Both the position numbers and the translations under genes were made by a program. A stretch of 64,000 nucleotides of DNA from Pedobacter nototheniae (GTDB lineage: Bacteria > Bacteroidota > Bacteroidia > Sphingobacteriales > Sphingobacteriaceae): positions 205,907 through 269,906 of the forward strand of contig NZ_RQRS01000004.1 of assembly GCF_004335085.1 (NCBI RefSeq), given 5' to 3'. Positions 27,190 to 37,300 of the stretch are shown in pieces. The notes below the pieces were generated by a model. That model was not told the DNA's origin. It saw nothing but the letters and a program-made list of their open reading frames with translations, and did no database searches. Every line of letters starts with the position of its first letter. Positions within the stretch are counted from its first letter, which is position 1.

Positions 27190-29628
27190 TTAACCACCGG
27201 ATTTATTTCCGCCGCTTTTTGTGTCATCGTTATTGATACTTCTTTCATTCTTTTTGATTGAACCCTTAAGTTTACCAAATTTCCAGTTTAAGCTGGCATT
27301 AAATGAACGTGCAAAATTTTGACTGCTATACGCCTGGCTAAAGTTTTCGCCATCGGTATTGGTTCTATAGTATCTAAACTTCATAAAAGGGTTATTAATA
27401 CCTGCAGTTAGTGTTAATTTATCTTTAATAATTTCTTTACTGCCACTAAAAGACATGTAGCTATAATCGCCAGATTTACCCTGAAGCATTACATCAGCAC
27501 TGTTGTAGCTAAAACTTGCGTTAACACGCCATTGGTGTTCAAATTTGTAGCCTGTATTTAAATAACCGTAACCTGTAATGCCTTTATTTTTGGTTAGCAC
27601 ACCATTAATTAAGCCTTCAATCCAAATGTAACCCATATTACCGCTAAGGCTTAAATTCCATTTTGGCGTAATAGGATAGTTGATGTTTAAATTGGTTTGT
27701 AGTTTTTTATCCTTCCCGATGTTTTCATAAGTCATACGGGTTATTTTAGTAACATCATTGTACACATAAACACTCTGTACGGTATTGTTTGCGTAATTGT
27801 AGCTTAAGCCGAGGTTTATTGATCCCTTTTTGAATTTGCTATATGAAAGTTCAAAATTGTTACTTAATACAGCTTTAAGATCGGGATTTCCTGTAGTTTC
27901 AAAATTAGGAGTAGAGCGATCAACAAATGGATTAAGGTTATCAATCCACGGTCTTTCAATCCTTTGCGTAAAGCCAAGATTTAAATTGCTATTATCTTTA
28001 AATTTTCTGTTTACTGAGAATGAAGGAATTACATTTGTATAATCGGTGTTTACATTTGAAGCATTGCTGATAAAATCAGCTTTTACAAAAGTAGTTTCAA
28101 TACGAACACCAGCTTTAAAACCCCAGTTGGTTAGGTTTAAAGTATAAGAATTGTAGGCCCCGATAATATCCTGATTGTTATTGAATATATTGGTTCGGGT
28201 TGGATCAATAATATAATCTCCTGAACTATTTTGACTCTTGTATTCGAAATTACTGTCGTTATCTCTTAAAATCCCCTTTAAACCGCCTTCAATATTTAGC
28301 TTTTTAACTGGGTGAACATAGTCTAATTGAATGGTTTGCTCTCGAGATTTGCTATCGTTATGCTGAATATAATTTGGATCATTAAAATTAACTCTATTAT
28401 TAAAAGTTAAGTCGTTATCTTGTGGATTGCTAGAATTACTGTATTTGTATGAAAAGGTTAACAACCGATCTTTATTGCTTTTAAAGCCAAGTTGATAGTT
28501 TAATGTTGCATCGAAACCACCCCAACCATAACGCGTTTTATTAAACAAATTGTAAGTGGTATTTAATGGAGTAGCAGCCAAATTATAATTCTGAATATTG
28601 GTTGATTTATTATACCCGCTATATGGATTTAACTCTGCCGTAATTAAATTTAAAGTATCAATTTCATAGCTTAATTCTGCACCACCATATCGAAAGTTAT
28701 TCTTAAATTCTCTTGTACCTAAAATATTTAAATTTGTTGGATTGTCGCCGGTTGTAACTCGCGAACTAATTGTTTGTGTTTCCGGAGAATTATAAAAACC
28801 CGTACCGCCATAAGCTGTAACACCAAATTTGCCTTGTTTAACGGTAATCATTCCACCAATACCAGGGCCACCAACTGGAAACTGATGGCGAAGGTTAATG
28901 TTTCCATTGTATCCGTTATCAATCTTTTTATTGGTGATAATGTTGATAATACCCGAAAGGCCTTCACTATCATATTTAGCAGGCGGGGTAGTAATAACTT
29001 CAATTTTTTGGATAGAAGAAGCTGGCATACTTCTTAATACATCCTTAGGACTACGGGCTACCATACTTGATGGTTTGCCGTTTATTAAAATTTTATAGTT
29101 TCCACTTCCCTTAAGTTTAATATTATCATCAGCATCCAAAGAAAGTAAAGGTACTTTACGCATCATATCCAGAGCGGTTAATACTTTGCTTTCGGGGTCT
29201 GCTTGAATATCGTAAGAAATGCGATCAACTTCTTGTTTAATTAAAGGCTTTGAAGCGCTTACAGAAACCTCTGATAAGTTATTCGTTTGTGATGCAACGG
29301 TGATATTTTGAAGATTAATAACAGGTTTTTCTGCTGTAATTTCAATATTGGTGTTTTTTGGATTGTAACCCACTGCAATTGCCAATACGGTATATTTTCC
29401 AATTGCAATCTTTTCAAAAGTGAAGCTTCCGTTTGCTTCTGTAACGATTGTTTTGGTAACAATGTTATCCTTTTTTAAAGCAATAGTCATAAACTCAATA
29501 GGCTTTTTCGTAGCCGAATCTATTGCTATTCCTTTTATAATACCAGGAAGGCTTTGAGCTTTAGTAAGTTGAACTGAAAAAAATAAAATGGAAAATACAA
29601 ATAGAAGAATGTAGAAGATGCGTGTCAT
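27190..29628 (-). CDS. TonB-dependent receptor, outer membrane beta-barrel family (OMP_b-brl_3)
   Basis: An 812-residue outer-membrane receptor. After the signal peptide (MTRIFYILLFVFSILFFSVQLTKAQ) comes a carboxypeptidase-regulatory domain (about 30-112, GIIKGIAIDSATKKPIEFMTI, FTFEKIAIGKYTVLAIAVGY). A plug follows (about 125-235, VLTALDMMRKVPLLSLDADDNIKLKG cut at the plug core, YKILINGKPS, KIEVITTPPAKYD, GIINIITNKK). The barrel (about 250-790) ends in LNWKFGKLKGSIKK and a polar Gly-rich tail, usual for this family. There is no SusD partner, so it is not a glycan SusC. These receptors are often linked to peptide or metal uptake, but the ligand is unknown. No other gene of the same operon is apparent. 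Confidence 0.9.
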   Translation of the reverse strand: MTRIFYILLFVFSILFFSVQLTKAQSLPGIIKGIAIDSATKKPIEFMTIALKKDNIVTKTIVTEANGSFTFEKIAIGKYTVLAIAVGYNPKNTNIEITAEKPVINLQNITVASQTNNLSEVSVSASKPLIKQEVDRISYDIQADPESKVLTALDMMRKVPLLSLDADDNIKLKGSGNYKILINGKPSSMVARSPKDVLRSMPASSIQKIEVITTPPAKYDSEGLSGIINIITNKKIDNGYNGNINLRHQFPVGGPGIGGMITVKQGKFGVTAYGGTGFYNSPETQTISSRVTTGDNPTNLNILGTREFKNNFRYGGAELSYEIDTLNLITAELNPYSGYNKSTNIQNYNLAATPLNTTYNLFNKTRYGWGGFDATLNYQLGFKSNKDRLLTFSYKYSNSSNPQDNDLTFNNRVNFNDPNYIQHNDSKSREQTIQLDYVHPVKKLNIEGGLKGILRDNDSNFEYKSQNSSGDYIIDPTRTNIFNNNQDIIGAYNSYTLNLTNWGFKAGVRIETTFVKADFISNASNVNTDYTNVIPSFSVNRKFKDNSNLNLGFTQRIERPWIDNLNPFVDRSTPNFETTGNPDLKAVLSNNFELSYSKFKKGSINLGLSYNYANNTVQSVYVYNDVTKITRMTYENIGKDKKLQTNLNINYPITPKWNLSLSGNMGYIWIEGLINGVLTKNKGITGYGYLNTGYKFEHQWRVNASFSYNSADVMLQGKSGDYSYMSFSGSKEIIKDKLTLTAGINNPFMKFRYYRTNTDGENFSQAYSSQNFARSFNASLNWKFGKLKGSIKKNERSINNDDTKSGGNKSGG

Positions 29629-30032
29629 GTTTAGTTAAGGGCAAATAATTTTTTTGATGAGTTTAGTTAAAGCACATAATGCTTTCATATTTCATATGAC
29701 GAAAAACTAAGGAAATAGTTGCATGCTTTTTTAGATTTTTTTTCTAATAAGTGAAATTACTTTGTAATAGTCGGTTTTTAAGCTTGAGAAAGCTTTTCTT
29801 GTAACATTTTTTTTGTTGTTTAATGTTTGAAGTTAAAAATTTTAGAAAAAAAGAAAGGGGCCTAAATCCATAAGCCCCAAATAAACCAAACAAACTATTT
29901 ATGAAGTTTATATAAAACCCGCACCAATAAAAAATGTTTTATTTTTTTTAAAAATTATTTTTAGAGCTATTTATTTAGCTATTGAAGTGATGCATTAATA
30001 TTGTAGCAACATCCGTTGAAGAAATGCAAGCC
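29629..30032. other. 404-bp intergenic region
   Basis: AT-rich gap between the metallo-hydrolase and the TonB receptor, both on the minus strand. It holds a possible weak terminator for the upstream gene: GGGGC (29857-29861) pairs with GCCCC (29874-29878), followed on the minus strand by a T-rich run. I find no convincing open frame or RNA gene. The receptor promoter should lie within it, but I see no clear TAnnTTTG box. Confidence 0.5.
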
Positions 30033-30866
30033 TTAAAATAAATTCAGTTGCTCTGGTTGGTATATTGAAGGATCGAAATGATATTTTTCTACCAAGTTTG
30101 AATCGCCCACAAAGTAAACTTCACTTTCTTCATATCTAGAAGCAACCTTAACAATCATTTCGCCAGCTGCAGCCTTAAATAATTGTTCAACCAATTGTGG
30201 GTCATTATTATCTTTTGATAAATGGCTTAAGAGTAGGTGGCTCATGTAATCAGCCTTGTGGTTTAAAAATAAATTTAAAGCCTCGGTATTGCTTAAATGC
30301 CCTCTTCCGCTGGTAATTCGTCTTTTTAAATAATAAGGATAACGTCCGTTTTCGAGCATTTCTTTATCGTAATTAGCTTCCAAAAAAGCGGCATGGCAAC
30401 TTTTAAAGTGGTGGATTAAGCGATCGCAAACAGAGCCAATATCGGTAAATACCCCAACTCTAAAATTATTGCATTCTATTGTAAAGCTATATGGATCTGC
30501 GGCATCGTGAAACTTTGAAAAAGCAGAGATTTTTAATTTCCCAATATTTATAGATTGTAAATGTGTTAGTGAAAACACATTGTTTTCATTTAACGGTAAG
30601 CGGCTGCTTTTTAACGTAGCTTCGCTAATATAAACGGGAAGATTATATTTTTTTGAAAAAACAGCTAATCCTTTAATATGATCGCTGTGCTCATGTGATA
30701 TAAAAATTGCTTTAATTTTGTTGATGGCTAGCCCAAGTCTATCCATTCGTTTTTCTACTTCCTTGCAGGATAAGCCAACATCAACCAAAATTGCTTCCTG
30801 ATCGTTGCCCACATAGTAACAGTTGCCGTTACTTCCCGAATTAATTGATGTAAAATAAAGTGCCAT
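30033..30866 (-). CDS. MBL-fold metallo-hydrolase (YycJ/WalJ-like)
   Basis: A 277-residue cytosolic metallo-beta-lactamase-fold hydrolase. It starts ALYFTSINSGSNGNCYYVG, as in YycJ/WalJ proteins. The metal-binding motif SHEHSDH (His58, His60, Asp62, His63) is complete. Further ligand candidates are in FSKFHDAADPYSF, GVFTDIGSV (Asp) and LLLSHLSKDNNDPQ (His). WalJ homologues are nucleases or housekeeping proteins linked to cell-wall signalling or DNA repair in Firmicutes. The role in Bacteroidota is not settled. The gene stands alone between the MarR gene and a 404-bp gap. Confidence 0.9.
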   Translation of the reverse strand: MALYFTSINSGSNGNCYYVGNDQEAILVDVGLSCKEVEKRMDRLGLAINKIKAIFISHEHSDHIKGLAVFSKKYNLPVYISEATLKSSRLPLNENNVFSLTHLQSINIGKLKISAFSKFHDAADPYSFTIECNNFRVGVFTDIGSVCDRLIHHFKSCHAAFLEANYDKEMLENGRYPYYLKRRITSGRGHLSNTEALNLFLNHKADYMSHLLLSHLSKDNNDPQLVEQLFKAAAGEMIVKVASRYEESEVYFVGDSNLVEKYHFDPSIYQPEQLNLF

Positions 30867-30931
30867 TTGATTTGCAAGATAAGGCTAATTTATGGAGCTG
30901 GCAAAGGCTCAGTTTAATTGGTAAGTAAAAA

Positions 30932-31375
30932 TTAAACCCTAATTCCGTTGTACTCAACCAATCGGGAAAGTAGGGGCAGGAACGCCTGGATTAAATTAAT
31001 TTCTTCTGCAGAAAAAATTTCTTCCATAGTTTTTGCAAGCCATTCCTCTTTAATTTTTCGAGTAGCACTTATGTGTTTTTCACCATATTTAGTTAAACCA
31101 ATATATGTTTTTCTTTTGTCGTCTTCACTGGGGAAACGCTCCACGCAATTGGCATCAAAAAGGCGGTTTATAATTTGTGATATAGCTTGTTTACTAACTC
31201 TTTCCATTTCTGCCAATTCAGTAGATAGTAATTTTCCGTGCTGCTCCAATAGCGACATGGTTAGTAATTCTGCGTTACTAAACTCCGAACTTACGTTTTG
31301 CTTGCGCAATTGACGTGTTAACCGGGTTACGGTACTTCTTAATTTTGCAGCAATTTCCTGTGTTTTTGACGGCAT
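30932..31375 (-). CDS. MarR family transcriptional regulator
   Basis: A 147-residue winged-helix regulator. The core reads LTMSLLEQHGKLLSTELAEMERVSKQAISQIINRLFDANCVERFPSEDDKRKTYIGLTKYGEKHI (about 41-105, with the D-x-R wing EDDKRK), flanked by dimerization helices. MarR proteins act as dimers that release DNA on binding a ligand. It is divergent from an MFS exporter gene across a 298-bp gap. Matching 15-bp palindromes GTAAA-N5-TTTAC sit at both promoters, 7 nt before this start and 10 nt before the exporter start. It therefore probably represses itself and the exporter. Confidence 0.93.
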   Translation of the reverse strand: MPSKTQEIAAKLRSTVTRLTRQLRKQNVSSEFSNAELLTMSLLEQHGKLLSTELAEMERVSKQAISQIINRLFDANCVERFPSEDDKRKTYIGLTKYGEKHISATRKIKEEWLAKTMEEIFSAEEINLIQAFLPLLSRLVEYNGIRV

Positions 31376-31382
31376 ATTATTG

Positions 31383-31404
31383 GTAAATAAACTTTACAAA
31401 GATA
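31383..31404 (-). promoter_or_regulatory. MarR operator and -7 element at the marR promoter
   Basis: The palindrome GTAAA-TAAAC-TTTAC occupies 31383-31397. On the minus strand, TATCTTTG (complement of 31397-31404) fits TAnnTTTG, and its last G is the first base of the palindrome. The arrangement is the same at the exporter promoter. Confidence 0.65.
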
Positions 31405-31618
31405 TAGCTATTTTTCTTAATAACCAGCTTGTGTTTATTTATGGTGAGTGCTTTAATTTTATCGTTAAGAAAATAAGTGCAGGTTAAATTTAGGGTTTAA
31501 GTGCTTTTTATTAAAAAATACTAAGGTTTTGAGGTGTTTTGGATTTTGTTAATTAAAGAAAGGTAAACTCCACGTGTTGTTTTGTGATTTAAATATGATA
31601 AAACCTTGCTTTTTTGGT

Positions 31619-31663
31619 TTTGTAGAGTGCTTTAAAAATTCTATTTTTGTAAAGTTACTTTAC
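31619..31663 (+). promoter_or_regulatory. MFS promoter with MarR operator
   Basis: TTTG (31619-31622), 19 nt, then TATTTTTG (31642-31649) form a Bacteroidota promoter. The palindrome GTAAA-GTTAC-TTTAC (31649-31663) starts at the last G of the -7 element and ends 10 nt before the ATG. A bound repressor would block transcription start. Confidence 0.68.
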
Positions 31664-31673
31664 TATTTTAAAT

Positions 31674-32906
31674 ATGACAGTTTTTCGTTCACTAAGGCAT
31701 TATAATTATAGGTTATTTTTTACTGGTCAATCTATTTCACTTGTTGGTACATGGATGCAACGTGTAGCAATTAGCTGGTTGGTTTACCGTTTAACAGGGT
31801 CGGCGTTTTTGTTGGGTTTAATCACTTTTTTAAGTTTAATCCCATCATTGGTATTGGCTCCTTATGCTGGGAGCTATGTAGATAGGCACAATAAGTTTAA
31901 AATCTTAATTATTACGCAAGTTATTTTAATGTTGCAAGCTGGAGCGCTAGCACTTATGATTTGGTTTAAATATTACGATATGTTCTGGATTGCTGGTTTA
32001 TCATTGGTGCAAGGTTTGGTTAACGCATTTGATGTAACGGCAAGACAATCTTTAATGGTAAACCTTGTAGAAGATAAAGAAGATTTACCAAATGCTATTG
32101 CTTTAAACTCTTCCGTTTTTAATGCCGCAAGATTAGTTGGCCCAGCTTTGGCTGGTGTAATACTAAGCACATTAGGAGAAGATATGTGTTTCTTAATCAA
32201 CTTTGTGAGTTTTATTGCTGTACTTGTTTGTTTATTAATGATGAAATTGAACTTGCAAACCGTACAAAAATCGACTGAAAATATATGGTTTGATTTAAGA
32301 AAAGGTTACGAATACCTCAAATCTTCTCCTGATTTAGCTTCGATGATTATTCTGATGGCAGCATCAAGTTTACTTGTTATTCCTTTCACAACTTTATTAC
32401 CAGTATTTGCAAAAGATATTTTTAATGGTACCGCTACAACTTTTGGTTGGTTTGAAAGTGCCGCAGGTTTAGGCGCATTTTTTGGAGCTATTTATATGGC
32501 TACACTTAAAAAGGGAAACAATATGCACAAAATTATCATTTACTCGGCCTTGTTATTAGCTGTTGCGGTAATTGCGCTGGCTATTTCACCTTCATTAATT
32601 TTAGCACTTATTTGTACTGGTTTAGCAGCTTTAGGTTTAATGGCACAAACGTCATCCATTAATACGTATTTACAAACCCATGCTGATGATGCTATGAGGG
32701 GCAGAACCTTAAGCTATTATATTATGGCTTATCAAGGCGTTTTGCCAATTGGTAGCTTGTTAATGGGCTATTTTGCTCATCAATTTGGTACACAAACAGT
32801 AGTGGCATTTGAGGGTATTGCAGGTATATTAATTGTTGTAGCTTATATGTATAATGAGAAAAATCGTCATTCTATAAAAAGAAATAGAATCCGTTTTGCC
32901 AGTTAA
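31674..32906 (+). CDS. MFS exporter (EntS/MFS_3-like)
   Basis: A 410-residue inner-membrane protein with about 12 transmembrane helices. The start FRSLRHYNYRLFFTGQSISLVGTWMQRVAISWLVYRLTGSA (here in part) and the LAPYAGSYVDRHNKFKIL loop are typical of the MFS_3 group, which includes the enterobactin exporter EntS and many drug or small-molecule exporters. DAMRGRTLSYYIM marks the C-terminal half. The divergent marR gene and shared operator palindromes suggest that it exports a compound sensed by MarR. The substrate is unknown. Its stop overlaps that of the convergent LacI gene by 3 nt. Confidence 0.9.
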   Translation: MTVFRSLRHYNYRLFFTGQSISLVGTWMQRVAISWLVYRLTGSAFLLGLITFLSLIPSLVLAPYAGSYVDRHNKFKILIITQVILMLQAGALALMIWFKYYDMFWIAGLSLVQGLVNAFDVTARQSLMVNLVEDKEDLPNAIALNSSVFNAARLVGPALAGVILSTLGEDMCFLINFVSFIAVLVCLLMMKLNLQTVQKSTENIWFDLRKGYEYLKSSPDLASMIILMAASSLLVIPFTTLLPVFAKDIFNGTATTFGWFESAAGLGAFFGAIYMATLKKGNNMHKIIIYSALLLAVAVIALAISPSLILALICTGLAALGLMAQTSSINTYLQTHADDAMRGRTLSYYIMAYQGVLPIGSLLMGYFAHQFGTQTVVAFEGIAGILIVVAYMYNEKNRHSIKRNRIRFAS

Positions 32907-33919
32907 TGAACCACAAGTTTACAATCAACCATTACTTTTTGGTAATCCTGAATCTGGATTTCGCGATTAATTAATTGCAGCAAAAGCTTTATTGCATTTT
33001 CTCCAACAGATTCTGGATTTTCTTCAATAGATGCAACCGGAGGAGAGTCTAAATAACTAATAAAAGGCGTATTGCCAAAGCCAATACATTCAATTTCATT
33101 AAATTTTGGATGATTAATAGAGCGAAGATATTTTATGGCATCAAATAAAATAGGTTCTTTAAAAGCCACCAAAGCAGTTGGAATAACATTAGGATTGGTG
33201 AACAAGTTTTGTATTGCCGAAATGGTATTTTCCTGATCAAAATCTGTATAAGCAACCAAATCGGCTTCAAATGACACATTATTATCCTTTAGGGCATTAA
33301 TATATCCATTAAAACGATCATGTGTAAAATTGATCATTTTTGGCCCGCCAAGGTATGCGATTTTTTTATGCCCTCTATCTATTAGAAACTTAGTTGCTTG
33401 GTAACAACCCTGAAAAGTGTTGCCCAAAACTTTATGGCAATTTAAGTTAAAGCTAGGGTTACGGGTATAATAAACCACTGGTACGCCCATGTTTTCAAAC
33501 TGATCTAAATGTTTAAAATCTTGTGTATTTTTAGAAATAGCGATAATTAAGCCATCCACGCGACTTTTCATCAGCATATCTGCCAGTTGAATTTCTTTTT
33601 GCAAATCATCGTGAGATTGGCTGATGATTACATTATAGCCATGTTTCATGGCAAATTGCTCTACACCATAAATGCTCCTTGTAAAGAAATGATCTAATAA
33701 ATTGGGTAAAATGATACCGATAATACGGGATTTGCGCTCCTTTAAATTTATGGCTGATTTGTTTGGCGTAAAATTTAAATCCCTAGCCATTTCCTGAACA
33801 CGCTTCTTGGTGTATTCGTTAATGGTTGGATAATTATTTAGGGCCTTGGATACTGTTGATACTGACATCTTTAGCCGTTCAGCTAAGAACTTTAGTGTAA
33901 CAGGAGTGTTATTCATCAT
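32903..33919 (-). CDS. LacI family transcriptional regulator of the PUL
   Basis: A 338-residue regulator. The N-terminal HTH reads VTLKFLAERLKMSVSTVSKALNNYPTI (as LacI recognition and hinge helices), followed by TKKRVQEMARDLNFTPN. The periplasmic-binding-protein-like sensor domain follows (IGIILPNLLDHFFTRSIYGVEQFA, RVDGLIIAIS, KIAYLGGP, ALVAFKEPILFDAIKYL). I chose the ATG at 33919 over a TTG three codons upstream. A 20-bp palindrome of LacI type (TTTCAAACGTTTGAAA core) lies about 45 nt upstream. The gene is divergent from a 29-kb glycan utilization locus, so it most likely controls that locus in response to a sugar or oligosaccharide. The inducer is unknown. Confidence 0.93.
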   Translation of the reverse strand: MMNNTPVTLKFLAERLKMSVSTVSKALNNYPTINEYTKKRVQEMARDLNFTPNKSAINLKERKSRIIGIILPNLLDHFFTRSIYGVEQFAMKHGYNVIISQSHDDLQKEIQLADMLMKSRVDGLIIAISKNTQDFKHLDQFENMGVPVVYYTRNPSFNLNCHKVLGNTFQGCYQATKFLIDRGHKKIAYLGGPKMINFTHDRFNGYINALKDNNVSFEADLVAYTDFDQENTISAIQNLFTNPNVIPTALVAFKEPILFDAIKYLRSINHPKFNEIECIGFGNTPFISYLDSPPVASIEENPESVGENAIKLLLQLINREIQIQDYQKVMVDCKLVVH

Positions 33920-33963
33920 CTTTATCAATCTCTATGCATAGATAAGAAAAAAAAATGGAAAAT

Positions 33964-33983
33964 TATTTCAAACGTTTGAAATA
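33964..33983. promoter_or_regulatory. LacI-type operator, 20-bp perfect palindrome
   Basis: TATTTCAAACGTTTGAAATA is a perfect palindrome with the CG centre typical of LacI-family sites. It lies 44 nt before the lacI-like start and about 360 nt before the first susC, consistent with autoregulation. I saw no second copy near the PUL start. Confidence 0.75.
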
Positions 33984-34343
33984 CCACAGCAATGGATTTT
34001 AGCCCTTTTTGTGGTTTTTAGAAATATTATATCGTTTTAGCTTTTCTAAATTCGTTTATCATTATCCTTACTAACCAGATAAATTATGACCAAACAACTA
34101 CTTGTTACCTCAATTTATGAAATCCCATATTCCGCTGATGCTGTACAAATTAACCGAGCAAGTACCTTTTTTACAGAAACAGATTTCAAAAACTCCTAAT
34201 TCCTTATAAAACTACTAACTATATAAACTACGGTTTATGTTGTTTAATAGCTTATGTAATTTAATTTATATGCTGATTATCAGTATTATAAGGTTAATAG
34301 TGCGTTAAATTTTTAACCAAATAGATTTAATATTTAAACAATT
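33984..34343. other. 360-bp leader region upstream of the first susC
   Basis: AT-rich region holding the presumed PUL promoter. It contains a 37-codon open frame (34086-34199, MTKQLLVTSIYEIPYSADAV at the start) with no recognisable ribosome-binding site or family. It could be a leader peptide, a gene remnant or chance. CTGATTATCAG (34272-34282) is a small palindrome. I find no convincing TAnnTTTG box. Confidence 0.4.
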
Positions 34344-37300
34344 ATGGATAAACTTTACATTTTGAAAAAGATTTTTCCGTCTTTCAAATTTGAGCTTTCT
34401 CAGAAGACAAAAATCTTTTACTCCTTAACTTTCCTGTTTCTTTTCAGCTGTGCCTCTGCATTTGCACAGAGTACGATAACTGGTACTGTAAAAGATAATA
34501 AAGGCGTAACCCTGCCGGGGGTAAGCATAAGAGTTAAGGGTACACAAACTGGTGCCGTTACGGATGAGAACGGTCGTTTTTCAGTTAAGGCAGCAGAAAC
34601 TTCAACTTTAGTTTTTACTTATATAGGGTATACAACAAAAGAAATTCAGGTTAATAATAAAACCAGTATTACAGTTGTTTTAGAAGACGACTCGCAAGGC
34701 TTGGATGAGGTTGTGGTAGTAGGTTATGGTGTGCAAAAGAAATCTACCTTAACCGGTGCTGTTGCGCAAATCAGTGCGGAAGAAATTATGAAATCGCCAA
34801 CTCCAAATCCCACCAATAGTTTAATTGGAAGGTTACCTGGTTTATTGGCGGTCCAAACTAGCGGTCAGCCTGGTGCCGATGGTGCCGCACTAAAAGTAAG
34901 AGGGGTAGCCACTTACGGTGTTAATAATTCTGCTATTGTTGTGGTTGATGGAATTGAGCGTCCTAGTTTTTCTGATGTGGATGCCAGTGAAATTGAAACC
35001 GTAACGGTATTAAAAGATGCAGCATCAACTGCTATTTATGGTATTAGAGGTGCAAATGGTATTATTGTAATTACCACTAAACAAGGTAAAATTGGCAAGC
35101 CGAAAGTTACTTATACTGGTAATTACGCTTTACAAACTTATACAGGTTTAGCCATTGGGCTTCCAGCGTTCGAAAATGCATCGTTGCTAAACCAATCTTA
35201 TGTTAACGATGGAAAGGCGCCTTTTTTCTCTGATACTGAATTGCAGAAATTTAAAGATGGATCTGATCCAATTGGTTATCCAAACGTACAGTGGTTTGAT
35301 TTTTTAACAAAAAAATTCTATTCTCAAACTCAACATAACATTAATATTAATGGTGGAACTAAAATTGCCAAGTATTTTGTTTCTGCAGGTTATGCCTTTC
35401 AAGATGGTATTTTCAAGAAATTTGATTCTCCATATGGCATTAATACAGTACCAAACTATAACCGTTACAACTTTCGCTCTAACGTAGATTTAACTTTTAA
35501 TAAAGATTTTACTGTTGGCATTAAATTAGGTGGTCGTTTTTCTGATCGTTATCAACCTGCAGGTTTAAAATCATCTTCAGCCTTCTCTTATGATACAATC
35601 GAAGGAATGATTTCTCGTATTTTACAAGTACCATCTTACGCTTATCCGGTTACGCTACCTGATGGTAGAATTACCGCAAACCCAAATATTGGTACTAATA
35701 TTTGGAATCCATACGCTGTACTTACTCGTTTTGGAACACGTAATGATAATGTAAATACCATTGAAAGTACTTTTAACCTTAATTACAAGTTAGACTTTAT
35801 CACTAAAGGTTTAGCGTTTAAAACCAATTTTGGTTATGATTCTTATTACAATAACATTGAAAGAAGAAATGCAAACTGGGCAGCATATGTTTATAATCCA
35901 TCCACTGGTGCCGCCACACTATCAACCGATACCCGTAACCGTGATGAACCTTTAGGGGCTGTACAGGATGGCGGTGTAACCGAAGGTAGTACAAATATGA
36001 ACCTGCAAACAGGGTTTGATTATAACCGTAGTTTCGGTAAACACAACATTGGTGGTTTAATATTAGGTACGCGACAGTTAGTGAGATCAACTGGAACTAC
36101 AACCTTTACAGCGCCGCCAAGAGCAACGCAAGGTTTGGCAAGTCGTGTAACGTATAATTATGGCGAGCGCTATTTTGCCGAATTTAATGCTTCGTACAAT
36201 GGATCAGAAAACTTTGCTTCAGGCCTACGCTATGGTTTTTTCCCGGCTGCATCTGCAGGATGGACATTAACCAACGAATCTTTCTGGAAAAAGAATGATA
36301 TTTTAACTTATTTCAAAATAAGAGGTAGTTATGGACTTGTTGGTAATGACAAAGTTTCTGATAATCGCTTTTTGTTTTTGACCAGTTATGGTCCGGTACC
36401 AACAACGGTATTTCCTGCTTTGCTATTTGGCAACCCAAATTCGCCAACAACTTATCCTACCATATACATTAGTGATACGGCTTTGGGTAATGATAATTTA
36501 ACATGGGAAAAGGGTACTAAAAGAAATATCGGTTTTGAAGCCCGTATGTTAAAAGATAACCTTCGTTTAACGGTTGATTTATTTGACGAAACGCGTAGAG
36601 ATATTTTAACAACACCTTTAAGTGGATCAGCCCTTTTTGGTCACGTATATCCTAACTTAAATAAAGGGGTGGTGTATAATAAAGGTTATGAAATTGAAGC
36701 CGATTACCAAAGACAAATTGGTGCGGTAACTTTAGGTATTAATGCCCAAATAAGTTACGCAAAAAACAAAATTCTTGAAAACGATGAGCCCGATGGACTT
36801 CCTTTTTCTTTAGCGAGAAAAGGAACAAGCGTTGGTCAGTTTTTTGGTTATAAAACGGATGGCTTTTTTCAATCGGCGGCAGATATTGCTGCTTCACCAA
36901 AGTTGGTTGGTTATAACCCAATTCCTGGTGATTTAAAATTTAAAGATTTAGATGGCGACGGTGTAATTACCAACCTCGATCAGGATAAAATCGGTTATAC
37001 CAACACCCCCGAGTATGTTTATAGTTTTAGTCCACGTGTTATTTACAAAGGCTTTACATTATCCGTATTATTTCAAGGGGTGGCAAACGTAAGCTCAAAT
37101 GTTATTTTGAACGAGCAAAATAACGGTCAACAAATGTATCCGTTTATGATGGATGCATGGACACCCGCAAACGCTGCTACCGCAACATGGCCAGCATTAC
37201 ACGCCAGAGGAACGGCATCTTTAAATTATGCATTGAATGATTTTACCTTACAAAACTCTGCTTACTTAAAAATTAGAAATATTGAGCTATCGTGGAACCT

